Program-made: the position numbers and the translations under genes
The notes under the pieces: model-generated
What the model was told of the DNA's origin: nothing
The model's input: the letters and a program-made list of their open reading frames with translations, nothing else
Database searches by the model: none
Shown here: positions 43,866 through 51,910 of the stretch, in pieces
Layout: every line of letters starts with the position of its first letter
How positions within the stretch are numbered: position 1 is the first letter of the stretch
Assembly (NCBI GenBank): GCA_963827335.1
Contig: CAWHAP010000007.1
Location: 415,950-479,949 of the forward strand
From: DASQMT01 sp963827335
GTDB taxonomy: Bacteria; Actinomycetota; Thermoleophilia; Solirubrobacterales; Solirubrobacteraceae
Length of the DNA stretch: 64,000 bases
Reading direction: 5' to 3'

Positions 43866-43967
43866 GCCGACACCTCCGCGATCGCTTGCGCCGCGGTTGC
43901 GGCCGGCCCGATCGTCGCAGACGCGTCGCTCAGCACGGTTCGGCGTTGGCTTTGCAGCCATCGCCGA

Positions 43968-44488
43968 ATGCTCGATCGAGCGGTTTGGACGGACGACGAC
44001 TTCGATCGGATGGGATGGCACGACGCGACGGTGTACGCGGTCGCTTTCCCAGCGGCGAGCAGCGACCCGAGTTGCTGCTCGACCTGGACCACATCGTCCA
44101 CTGGGTTGAGCCTGAACAACCGGTGAAGCACTACACGTTCTGGGTCGCCCCCGCGACTCTCGTGTTCCGCGACGTCACTTGGGGCGTTCGCGGTGAGATC
44201 GAGGCCCAAGGGAATCTCGAACTCGACGGCATCATCCGTGGCACTGACGGGACCTGGACGGTGGAGGGTCACAACTTCGACCTAGCGTTCGCGGCGTCCG
44301 GGTTTCAGCAGCACTTCCGAAGCCGACCCATGGACGCCGGCACGAACCAGTCACTCGGGGCGCGTCGTGGACCCGTGTCCTTTGCGCGCCCGACAGCATT
44401 CGACGAGCCGGGAAGCGCGCTCCGCTTTGAGGCAGATCCGAAAGCGCGCAGTGCCGCGCCGGCTATCGCTTCTCGCGCACGGGAATAG
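43968..44488 (+). pseudogene. Conserved-looking gene with a single-base frameshift in a C run
   Basis: The 5' part (MLDRAVWTDDDFDRMGWHDATVYAVAFP) and the 3' part (SGEQRPELLLDLDHIVHWVEPEQPVKHYTFWVAPATLVF, then WTVEGHNFDLAFAASG) are clearly one protein but lie in different frames. The shift falls in the run TTTCCCAGC at about 44046-44052; one more C would restore PSGEQRPE. Either it is a recent homopolymer deletion or a sequencing error. The intact protein would be about 170 aa of unknown function. It starts near the divergent RidA gene. Confidence 0.65.
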
Positions 44489-44490
44489 CG
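44461..44490. repeat. Decayed copy of a CTATCGC/GCGATAG hairpin repeat
   Basis: GCTATCGCTTCTCGCGCA followed by ggaATAGCG is similar to the better-preserved copy at 45032-45057. It overlaps the 3' end of the frameshifted gene. Confidence 0.4.
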
Positions 44491-44515
44491 CGGTCGCGGA
44501 CTGGCTCGCTATCGC

Positions 44516-44785
44516 GTGCAGGCGAATGCAGCAGTCGCGGTATGGTCGCCGCATGTGGCGGCGAAGACGCATGATGAGGGTCGCCCGATCGACTTCGATG
44601 CAGCTGCTAGATCATCCGATCCGTCTGTACCGGGGTTCCTCGTACGACCCGACGATGCGCCCGTCTACCACGGGTTCACGATCCTCGATGACGTGGAAGT
44701 AGACGGCTTCAAGCTCGGAGTGATCACCCAGATCGGTCCCGGCGAAGACATGCGGGAGACGCATTCGTGGTTGCTCGGACGATAG
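44516..44785 (+). CDS. Short ORF of unknown function
   Basis: An 89-codon ORF from a GTG at 44516; the second half (FLVRPDDAPVYHGFTILDDVEVDGFKLG, ITQIGPGEDMRETHSWL) has normal amino-acid composition and a beta-rich look, while the first half is less convincing. It may be a small protein or the fragment of a larger one. No family and no clear ribosome site were seen. Confidence 0.4.
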   Translation: MQANAAVAVWSPHVAAKTHDEGRPIDFDAAARSSDPSVPGFLVRPDDAPVYHGFTILDDVEVDGFKLGVITQIGPGEDMRETHSWLLGR

Positions 44786-45155
44786 CCGCGCGGGTCTCGT
44801 GGGAGGTCGCTGACGAGCCGTACTTTGAGCAGGTCTTAACCCCCTGAGCCGACGAGGTGGGGCGTTTGGGCAGTCGGTTTCACAGAACCGATGCGCACCC
44901 ATGACGATGCGAGGCGGAATCTCGCCAACATCGTTCCAGAGCTTCGGTTGCGTTGGGCGGCGTGGCGGGCGCCCCAATGATGCCGCTGCTGCTCTGAGGC
45001 AAAGGCGATAGCGAGCGGTCGTCGGCGGTGGCTATCGCTCGTCGCGCGAAGCGATAGTGGTACCGCACGCTCGTAGCGTCCTGGGATCCGCAGGCGGTGC
45101 GGGCTCGCGCCCCTCCGCTCGCTTCGGCCGCCGAGTTCCTGTACCAAAAGGCGAC
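44786..45155. other. Intergenic region with hairpin repeat
   Basis: No supported gene. It holds the 45005-45060 repeat cluster (see the separate entry) and otherwise ordinary GC-rich sequence with Arg-rich shadow frames. Confidence 0.5.
45005..45060. repeat. REP-like palindromic repeat (best-preserved copy)
   Basis: CTATCGCT (45032-45039) and AGCGATAG (45050-45057) pair perfectly around cgTCGCGCGA, which is itself self-complementary. A partial inverted copy, GGCGATAGCGAGCGG, lies just before it (45004-45018). Related palindromes occur at 56827-56845, 57416-57440, 58545-58562 and 44461-44490, so this is a dispersed non-coding family confined here to the looser regions. Confidence 0.6.
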
Positions 45156-45410
45156 ATGCACGGGACGTATCCGCAAGGGATCGGTGATACGAGCGTTGAC
45201 GCAGATGTGTCGAGATTCGCCTACCACGCGCCCCTCGATCCGGATTGTCCGGATGTGCGGGCGTTCCACGAGTCCCTGCTTGCGTCCGAGGATTCGCGGT
45301 TGGACTGGTGTAGGCCCGATCTCATCGAAGACTTCGAGCGTCGCCACCGGGCGCAATGCGAGCGGTGCCACGTCCACGGCGCGGTGCATATGGAGGTTCA
45401 CGAGGCGTAG
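45156..45410 (+). CDS. Small hypothetical protein with CERCH motif
   Basis: An 84-aa ORF: HGTYPQGIGDTSVDADVSRF, DCPDVRAFHESLLASEDSRLDWCRPDLIEDFERRHRAQCERCHVHGA. The Cys/His cluster at the end (CERCHVH) could bind a metal. An AAAAGG site lies a few bases before the ATG. The composition is not that of a shadow frame. No family is recognised. Confidence 0.5.
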   Translation: MHGTYPQGIGDTSVDADVSRFAYHAPLDPDCPDVRAFHESLLASEDSRLDWCRPDLIEDFERRHRAQCERCHVHGAVHMEVHEA

Positions 45411-45517
45411 CGGCGTGGTCAACGCAGCGCGAGGCGTAGCGGAAGCGCAGCTCAGAGGATCACGAACTGCGGCGATCGGGCAGGTTAAGCTGAGGGTCCA
45501 CCACGAGACGGGAGACG

Positions 45518-45730
45518 TTGTTGGGAGAGAAGCAGTCAGCCAAGCAGCGCCGACGCGAGAACCGGGACGAGCGCGAGCGCGCGAAGGCCGCGCGGACAGG
45601 CGAGTCCCCTGCGCAGGACGCCGAAGCGGTCCGCCGGCGCGAAGCCCCGGACCCGGACGACATCGCCAGCCGAGCCGGGACGGACGGTTCCATCGGCGGC
45701 GACACGGCATCAGGCCGGTCGTCCTCGTAG
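45518..45730 (+). CDS. Small charged, low-complexity ORF
   Basis: A 70-codon ORF from TTG: LGEKQSAKQRRRENRDERERAK then a Pro/Asp/Ala-rich tail. GGGAG sits just before the TTG. It resembles the small charged gene at 11267-11437 in style but not in sequence. Expression is uncertain. Confidence 0.35.
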   Translation: MLGEKQSAKQRRRENRDERERAKAARTGESPAQDAEAVRRREAPDPDDIASRAGTDGSIGGDTASGRSSS

Positions 45731-46054
45731 GCCAGGTCCCGGGAGCGCGCCGACCCTTGGGGTCGATGCACGCGCCTTCGCCAAGCAGATCCGGACCAGA
45801 GTGGCGCGCTATGCATCGAGGCAGCCGCGACGTGCGTGTGCCACTCGGGATCTGAGCCGCCCGGCGACACCAGAATGCCGACGCATGCACCTTCGGGACG
45901 TGGTTCTGCAGCTTGTCCTGGGAGTCGTGGATTTCTGGCGCGCCGCCCGGCGCGACTCAGTTCTTGAACCACGAAATCTGCGAAGGGTCGAGCTTCCCGC
46001 CAGCACGGTCGCGCGACATCCGGCATGGCGACCCGGTTGGGGTAATCGTCGGTC
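45731..46054. other. Intergenic region without a supported gene
   Basis: Short frames on both strands have skewed composition and no starts with ribosome sites. Nothing recognised. Confidence 0.4.
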
Positions 46055-46642
46055 TCATGCCCCTCGCTCCCTGCGTCCGCGCAGGACGAGCGCCCAAGTG
46101 AGACAGCCGAAAGCGGCCGTCGTCGCAAGCGTGCGGACGATGTTCCACATGACCCAGGGGGTCACGAAGTCGTCGTGTACCGCGGCGAGATCGTCGATGC
46201 GGGCGAGCTCTCCCGCCTCCACGAGGTCATCATTGAGCGGAATGTGAATCGCGAAGGTCACCATGGCCGTCAGGGTGTAGAGGGCGAGGGCGGCGACGAT
46301 CCAAGCCGCGCTCCTGGTCGAGCCGGAGCGACGCGCCTGAACCAGGGCGATCCCGGCGAGCACCGGAGCAACGAGGAAGGTCAGGGGAAACGCCGGGTTG
46401 TCGGCCATCTGCTGCATTGCGTCGACGAGCGTGCGGTCGTCGGCCGCGGCCAGGTCCGGCATGACGGCGACCGAGAAGGCGTAGATGAGGCCCGCCAGCA
46501 GCCCCATGGCGATCACGGCCGCGCCCAGCACGAGGTCCGCGTTGCGGTCGCCGCCCGTCGGGCGCTTGCCGCGCATGGTGCCCGTCTGTCGGTTCTCGGT
46601 TGGCGTCGTCGGCGGATTGCGGATTGGGCTGCTGCTGTGCAT
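46055..46642 (-). CDS. DUF1772 (anthrone-oxygenase-like) membrane protein
   Basis: A 195-aa protein with four helices: LVLGAAVIAMGLLAGLIYAFSVAVMPDLA, FPLTFLVAPVLAGIALVQA, AAWIVAALALYTLTAMVTFAIHIPLN and RTLATTAAFGCLTWALVL, with the signature FAIHIPLND of DUF1772. Characterised relatives include fungal anthrone oxygenases; bacterial ones are mostly of unknown role. GAGGAGG is 4 bases before the ATG at 46642. Confidence 0.8.
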   Translation of the reverse strand: MHSSSPIRNPPTTPTENRQTGTMRGKRPTGGDRNADLVLGAAVIAMGLLAGLIYAFSVAVMPDLAAADDRTLVDAMQQMADNPAFPLTFLVAPVLAGIALVQARRSGSTRSAAWIVAALALYTLTAMVTFAIHIPLNDDLVEAGELARIDDLAAVHDDFVTPWVMWNIVRTLATTAAFGCLTWALVLRGRRERGA

Positions 46643-47005
46643 GCTGCCTCCTCTTGCGGCGGTCGCGCGGCCACCATGGGCGGGTGGGCGTCATCGCGGT
46701 AAGCGAAAGGTGCCGGGATCGACGCGGCCGGTCCATGGCTGAGAGGCGCCGATGCATGCTCCGGCGTCCACCGCGCGGCATGGTGACCGCGGCTTCGAAA
46801 CCCAGGAGACTGCTGGCTGAGCAACCCGGGGTTCGCAATCCAGCGTCGGGCGTTCCGGGGAGACGGCGTTGGATGCGGGCACCGTGGCGCGCTCCCGATC
46901 CGACCGAGTTCGAGCATCGGCGCTCTCGCGGCAAGCACACGCACTGGCTTCGGCCGACCGCCCGCCAGCCGGATGCGACGAGAGGCCGCCCGGTTTGGCG
47001 AACCT
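46643..47005. other. Intergenic region without a supported gene
   Basis: It lies between the two minus-strand genes. It holds Arg/Pro-rich frames only. A promoter for the DUF1772 gene must be here; no consensus seen. Confidence 0.4.
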
Positions 47006-47497
47006 CTAGGGGCGGCCGTCGTTCGGGCGCGTGCTGCCCAGGCCGACGTCGCCGACGTTGGCGCCGGCCGCTCCTGCGAGGAAGAGCTGGTCCTCGGCCG
47101 ACATCTTCGCCCCCGTGGGCACGACCGCCGTCACGGGGAGGCCCAGCCCCTCGACGCGGCGGATCAGGTCTCGCCGCAGCCACTTCGACGTGCGCCGGGG
47201 AAGCGTGGAGACGATGATCTCGCCGAAGTCACCTTCGTTCACCGCTTGCTGGACGGACTCGAACGGGTCGGCGCCGCCGACGAGTCCTTCGACACGGCCG
47301 CCCGCGGCGGGTCGTAGCAGACGGAGTGCCGTCTCCAGCGTCCAGTCGGCCGTCCTGCGATCCGCGACGTCCGGAATCAGGAGCGCGAAATCGCAGGGGC
47401 CGGCTTCGGCGCGCCGGCGGACCGCCTCGATGAGGCGCGGCGTCGACGCCGTCCGGTTGGCGACGATCAGGACGCGCGTGCGTTGCGTGGACTCCAT
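47006..47497 (-). CDS. Small alpha/beta protein, USP-like fold, unknown
   Basis: A 163-aa protein: RVLIVANRTASTPRLIEAVRRRAEAGPCDFALLIPDVADRRTADWTLE, LLRPAAGGRVEGLVGGADPFESVQQAVNEGDFGEIIVSTLPRRTSKWLRRDLIRRVEGLGLPVTAVVP. The strand-helix alternation and IVSTLP-x-x-S/T-x-W resemble the universal stress protein nucleotide fold, but the P-loop-like G-x-x-G is not evident. GGAGGA precedes the ATG by about 6 bases. Confidence 0.7.
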   Translation of the reverse strand: MESTQRTRVLIVANRTASTPRLIEAVRRRAEAGPCDFALLIPDVADRRTADWTLETALRLLRPAAGGRVEGLVGGADPFESVQQAVNEGDFGEIIVSTLPRRTSKWLRRDLIRRVEGLGLPVTAVVPTGAKMSAEDQLFLAGAAGANVGDVGLGSTRPNDGRP

Positions 47498-47667
47498 GGC
47501 TGCTCCTCCAGTTGAGGACCGTCCCGCATGCCGAGCCTCCCACGTCGGGACAACCGCCGCAACCGGGAGGTCGAGCACCGGGTCGCTGGTGCCTTGAGGC
47601 CGAAGCAGGAGCGACTGCTGAGTGGCGCGCCGTTGCGGATCCGGATCGCGCTGGCAGGCCGGTTCGC

Positions 47668-48444
47668 TCAGGTTGATTTCCGGGCCACGTAGAGGATCCA
47701 GGTGAGGTTTTCGAGCGCGGGGCCGACGACCTCGGCCTCGTGCAGCAGTTGGTCGGTCGCGGTGGCGCCGAGGTCCGCACGCAGGTCGGCGGCGTGCGTC
47801 GCGAGCAGGTCGTAGAGCCGGCGCAGCGCGTCGGTCGTCCCAGTGAGCTCTTGCGCCGATTCGAGGGCGAGGCCGGCATCGGTCAGCGCGGTCGCCCAGT
47901 ATCGGTTTGCCGGTTCGCTCTGCGTCTCCTCGCTCGCCGTGAACGCCACCCGGCCTGTTGGCGCGGTGATCCTGCGGACCTCCGCCAGCGCCGCCGCGGG
48001 ATCCTGCGCCAGAGCGAGCGCGTCCACGCTGACGATGGCGTCCGCCCCATCGTCGGGCAGCCCCGTCTCGGTGAACGTGCCGGTCCGCATGTCATACCGG
48101 CCCTCGGACAGCCAGTACGGCGCGCGCTCTGCTGCGAACTCGACCGCGGCCGCGGACCAGTCGATCCCCACCAGCCGAGCGTTCATGGCACGGGCCAGCC
48201 ACAGGCCCGGGCCGCCGAGTCCACAGCCGAGATCGACGAGCGTCGCGCCCGGCGGAAGCCGCAGAGCGCCGACCAGCGACGAGAGCAGCGACCAGGAGCA
48301 CGGGCTGAACGGCGCGACCTCGTCCGGATACTCCTCCCCCCACGCGCGGGCCCAGAGCTCGGGCAGCAGCGTGCTGCGGACCTGCGCCTGGAAATGGTCA
48401 TCGAACGCCTCGGGCGTGAGCACGAGACCGTCGACCTCCTCCAT
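47668..48444 (-). CDS. Class I SAM-dependent methyltransferase
   Basis: A 258-aa enzyme. Motif I is LVDLGCGLGGPGLWLARAM, the acidic LVGIDWS follows, then VSVDALALAQDPAAAL and the post-I region GRVAFTASEETQ. It is a small-molecule-type methyltransferase; the acceptor is unknown. AAGGAG is 5 bases before the ATG at 48444. It is not linked to a recognised pathway. Confidence 0.85.
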   Translation of the reverse strand: MEEVDGLVLTPEAFDDHFQAQVRSTLLPELWARAWGEEYPDEVAPFSPCSWSLLSSLVGALRLPPGATLVDLGCGLGGPGLWLARAMNARLVGIDWSAAAVEFAAERAPYWLSEGRYDMRTGTFTETGLPDDGADAIVSVDALALAQDPAAALAEVRRITAPTGRVAFTASEETQSEPANRYWATALTDAGLALESAQELTGTTDALRRLYDLLATHAADLRADLGATATDQLLHEAEVVGPALENLTWILYVARKST

Positions 48445-48763
48445 GTCTGCTCCTTCTTCGAACGACGTCACGGGACGTCGCACTCCGATCGCGGGACTCG
48501 ACTATCGCAAACGTCGCGTCCACGTATCTGGCAGGCGTACGCAGCACCCGTCTGCCACACGGCTCCGGCTGGTGCATTGCATGCCAGCCAGAACGCGACG
48601 GTGTAGCCGTGCATCGCGGCATCGACGGCTGGCGGAGATGGGGGCGCGGGTGGTCGTTCGGACGTGAAGGTCACGGAGCGCGGCCTGTGATGCGTCCCGG
48701 GGGCGCCGGCGCGGTCGCCTCGCTCGCTTCCAACCTGCGCTGCCGTCGCGGGGTCATACGGCC
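48445..48763. other. Intergenic region without a supported gene
   Basis: Divergent gap between the methyltransferase and the secreted repeat protein. No supported gene was recognised. Confidence 0.4.
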
Positions 48764-50137
48764 ATGAGCACACACATGGCAACAACCCGCGCACATCGCG
48801 CGATCGTGGCGGGCCTCGCGTCGGCGCTGATCGCTGGCCTGGGCGCCGGAACGGCCGCCGCCTCCACATTTCACGTCGGCGGCGACCTCTCCGACGAGTA
48901 CCGCGACGCTCGCGATCCAAGGGTGGCCGTGAACGCCACCGACGACCAGGCGTTCATGTGGCAACTGAGCGACTTCAGCTGGGAAGCCCAGGGGCGGCTG
49001 CGCACGGGCGGCACGCTCGGTCCGGTGCACACGCTCTCGGCGTCCGGCGACACGGCCCAGCACCCCCGGGTGGCCGTGCTCCCGAACGGGGACGGGCTGT
49101 TCGCATGGAATCGCTACGACGAGACCAGCGGACATCGCATCGAGGCCCGGACGCTGTCCACGGCGGACGTGCTCGGCCCGGTGCACACGCTCTCCGAGAT
49201 CGGCGGCACCTCCGAGACGCAGGTGGCGGTCGACGCCGACGGCGACGCTCTGATCGCCTGGCACCGCTGGGACGGCGAGCGCCACTCGGTCGAGGCGCGC
49301 ACCTTGTCGGCGGCGGGCGTACCCGGCGCGGCGGTGCTCCAGGTCTCGCCCGAGGGTGAGGACGCCGTTCGCGTGCAGGTCGCCTTCGACGCGGACGGGG
49401 ACGCCGTCCTGGCCTGGACGAACGACGATCAGGTGCAGACGCGCACGCTCACGGCCGCCGGCGAGCTCGGCGAGATCCAGGACGTGTCCGACGGCTCGTA
49501 CGACGCGTGGGAGATGCAGATGGCGGTCGCCCCGGACGGCGATGCGCTGTACACGTGGGAGCGGCTGGGCGTCGATGGGCGCAAGCGCATCAAGCTGCGC
49601 TCGCGCTCGGCGGACGGCGAGCTCGGCGAGATCGAGGAGATCTCCGCGTTCGCCGCCGACGCCGATCAGCCCGAGATCGGCGTCGACGCGGAGGGGGATG
49701 CCGTGATCACGTGGCTGCGCGAGAACACCGGCGGCGATCAGGTGCAGGCGCGCACGCGCACGGCCGACGGCACGCTCGGGAGCATCCTCACCCTCTCGAA
49801 GACCGGCGAGCCGCACACCCATCCTCAGCTCGCGGTCAGCGCGAACGGGGTGGCGGCGATCGCCTGGGAGCGCGACGACGGCGATGACACCCGGATCAAG
49901 ACCCGCAAGCTCTACCCAGGTGACATCCTCGGCGCGACCGCGACGCTGTCCGACGACGGGGTGGACGCCGACGAGCTCGTGGTGGCGATCAACGCCCAGG
50001 GCAGCGCCGTCCACGCCTGGCGACGCCTCGGCGACTACTACATGATCGAGTTCGACGCGGACTGCTGCGGCGCGATCCCTCCACTCGATGCGATCGTCGA
50101 CCGTCCCCAGCAGCCGGAGCTCGCCCGCCCCGGCTGA
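48764..50137 (+). CDS. Secreted beta-propeller repeat protein
   Basis: A 457-aa protein with a signal peptide (AIVAGLASALIAGLGAGTAAA). About seven units of roughly 52-55 residues follow, each like VEARTLSAAGVPGAAVLQVS ... VAFDADGDAVLAWTN, e.g. PRVAVLPNGDGLFAWNRYD, TQVAVDADGDALIAWHRWD, PEIGVDAEGDAVITWLREN. The recurring VAVDxDGDAxxAW strand suggests a propeller. It ends with a CCGAIPPLDAI segment. It is probably a surface or binding protein of unknown ligand. Confidence 0.7.
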   Translation: MSTHMATTRAHRAIVAGLASALIAGLGAGTAAASTFHVGGDLSDEYRDARDPRVAVNATDDQAFMWQLSDFSWEAQGRLRTGGTLGPVHTLSASGDTAQHPRVAVLPNGDGLFAWNRYDETSGHRIEARTLSTADVLGPVHTLSEIGGTSETQVAVDADGDALIAWHRWDGERHSVEARTLSAAGVPGAAVLQVSPEGEDAVRVQVAFDADGDAVLAWTNDDQVQTRTLTAAGELGEIQDVSDGSYDAWEMQMAVAPDGDALYTWERLGVDGRKRIKLRSRSADGELGEIEEISAFAADADQPEIGVDAEGDAVITWLRENTGGDQVQARTRTADGTLGSILTLSKTGEPHTHPQLAVSANGVAAIAWERDDGDDTRIKTRKLYPGDILGATATLSDDGVDADELVVAINAQGSAVHAWRRLGDYYMIEFDADCCGAIPPLDAIVDRPQQPELARPG

Positions 50138-50857
50138 TGGGCGTGATCCGGGACCGGCTGGATGAGCCGGGACTCTGGCTTCCAGCTCCGCTCGCGGCGC
50201 CGCCCGTGTGCGGCTGCCATGCGAGCTCATGCGCGTTCATGTCGATCTGGCGCACGTATGCAAAGCAGAAGCGAACAGCCGCGCTACCGCGGAGATGGGA
50301 GCCAGCGGGGACGTGGGACTCCGAACACATCTGTCTGAGAACCGCTCCGGCAGGCGACCAGCCCGGCGCTGCATGGCTGCCCGTCGCGACGCGCGCTCGC
50401 CGATGATTTGACCCGCGACACCGGCCTCGCCAGCTGCTCTCGTCGAGAGCGGTAGTGGCGCTGGCGCTTCGAGCTCCATGCGATCCGGCACTCCCGTCGC
50501 CGCGGTGTGGCCGCATCATCGGCTGCTTCGTCGCGGGAACCAACGCGTCGTCGGTCGAAGACTCGGCACCGCTGTGGACGACCAAACGGAAGCGCGACTT
50601 CGGCCCGACGCGTGGCACGCCGTGCACAGGCACGATGTCGTCGTCTGCGAGCCCTGCACCGCCTGACGTCACGAACGCGACAGACGCCTACTGTCGAGAT
50701 TTCGAGAGCGCTCCTTGCGAGAGCCAGGCTTCACATCCAACGCAACGCCTCCACCTCACGGGCCGGCCCGCGCGTTCGTGTGCGTCGGCCGCCAGGACGA
50801 GGACGCCAAGATCGCCGACGCTGTTCTAGGCCATGTCCACGGTGCCCGCGATGCCGA
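50138..50857. other. 720-base region without a recognised gene
   Basis: Reading both strands gives only compositionally odd frames. No repeats of the CTATCGC type and no tRNA or hairpin of note were seen. It may contain decayed sequence at the edge of the selenocysteine locus. Confidence 0.4.
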
Positions 50858-51742
50858 TCAGCTGGAGAGGAAGATGCCGTTGCGGGTGCGGCCGATCTGA
50901 GCCCAGCCGCGGTCGGTGCTCGCTGCGTCGGAGCGGAAGGCGAAGCCGAACTCCTCACCCGCGAACCAGCCGTCCGAGTGCGCCTCGGCGATCCTTCCGC
51001 GGAACGCCGCCGGCTCGTCGGGCGGCACGGGCACGTCCGTGAAGGATCCGCGCCGCTCGAACGGGCCGGTCGCCCTCCACTCCACACAGAAGCTCACCGA
51101 CGCCGCGATCTGGTTGGGCCCGAAGAACTGGAAGGAGTCGATGACCGGGACGTCGTGCGCCTCGAGCACGGCGCGGCGCCCGTCGCGGCTGATGCGCAGC
51201 GCGTGATCGGGGACCGGAACCGTCCAGAACAGCCCGGACGCGAGGATGCCGCCGTTGAAGTCGTGGACCTGCTGTGCCGGCGTGCCCGTACCGGGCACGA
51301 AGAGGTCCACTCAGATGAACGCGAACGTGCCGAAGCGGCGCGTCCCGGTTCCGTCGACGTAGACGCCCTGGAAGGCGCGCATGTCGGTCTCGAGGTCGTA
51401 GCGCGTCCCGTCCTTGCCGGTCGCGGTGCCCACGTGGTACGCCACCGCGGAGAAGCCCCGGAAGTCGCGGATCGTCGTGGGCTCGACGTCGAGGCCCTGC
51501 AGCGTCGATCCGGTGAACGGCAGCGTCACGTCGGGCGAGCCGGCCGGCCACACGTGGATGACCTGGCCGGGGCCGAGCTCGAGCCCACCCGGGATCGGCT
51601 CCGGTGGGACCGTGGCGAAGCCGCCATGCTTGTCGCCGTGGGCGAGTGCCTGGTGCGGGCCGGCCGCCGCGGCGGCCAGTCCCGCTGCAGCGCCGGCGGC
51701 GCCCTGGACGACGGCGCGACGTGTGAGCGTCGCCTTGGTCAT
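50858..51742 (-). CDS. Tat-signal protein with in-frame UGA: candidate selenoprotein (or nonsense-mutated gene)
   Basis: A 294-codon frame read through TGA at codon 144 (51313-51311). The N-terminus is a Tat signal (TLTRRAVVQGAAGAAAGLAAAAAGP). The rest is a beta-rich single domain: GLELGPGQVIHVWPAGSP, RRFGTFAFI, UGA, VDLFVPGTGTPAQQVHDF, FFGPNQIAASVSFCVEW. GTG directly follows the TGA, but no ribosome site precedes it and the first half alone lacks the remainder of the fold, so two separate genes are unlikely. It lies on the same strand just after selC, selD, selB and selA, with a SECIS-like hairpin after the UGA. Alternatively it is Trp/Cys to stop decay. No family is recognised. Confidence 0.55.
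51263..51310 (-). promoter_or_regulatory. SECIS-like stem-loop directly downstream of the in-frame UGA
   Basis: In mRNA sense, after TGA come GTGGACCT, ctt, CGTGCCCG, gta, CGGGCACG, 10 bases, then AGGTCCAC. This gives an outer 8-bp stem, a 3/10-base internal loop, and a perfect upper stem of 7-8 bp. The apical loop is GTA or GGTAC, starts 18-19 bases after the UGA and begins with G. Known bacterial SECIS elements have a 16-37-base spacing and a G in the first two loop positions, so placement fits. A chance hairpin in this GC-rich DNA is not excluded. Confidence 0.5.
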
Positions 51743-51811
51743 GCGGCGATCATCCGCCCCCTTTGCCGGCGGGTCAAGACCGCCGGCCTGAGTCTGCCTG
51801 TCCGGGCAATG

Positions 51812-51903
51812 CGGAGTGGCGAAGGAGTCGAACCTTCCCAGCATGGGGTTGCCACGCCTCACCGATTTTGAAGACCGGCTGGGGCACCGGCCCCGGCCAC
51901 TCC
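51812..51903 (-). tRNA. selC: tRNA-Sec (UCA anticodon)
   Basis: It folds as a typical long selenocysteine tRNA. The 8-bp acceptor stem is GGAGTGGC with GCCACTCC. The anticodon loop CTTCAAA has UCA, flanked by a 6-bp anticodon stem. A long variable arm (about 20 bases) follows, and the T arm is GAAGG-TTCGACT-CCTTC (5 bp), giving the 8+5 arrangement. The discriminator is G. The CCA end is not fully encoded (GCA follows). It sits between selD and the UGA-containing gene on the same strand. Confidence 0.95.
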
Positions 51904-51910
51904 AGGCCGC

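Noticed and set aside
51308..51310. GTG directly after the UGA as the start of a separate gene
   Set aside because: There is no ribosome site, no signal for the second half, and the fold-like pattern continues from the first half. Kept as one gene.
51812..51903. selC as an integration site for a genomic island
   Set aside because: tRNA-Sec is used so in enterobacteria, but I saw no repeated tRNA 3' end and no integrase within the window.
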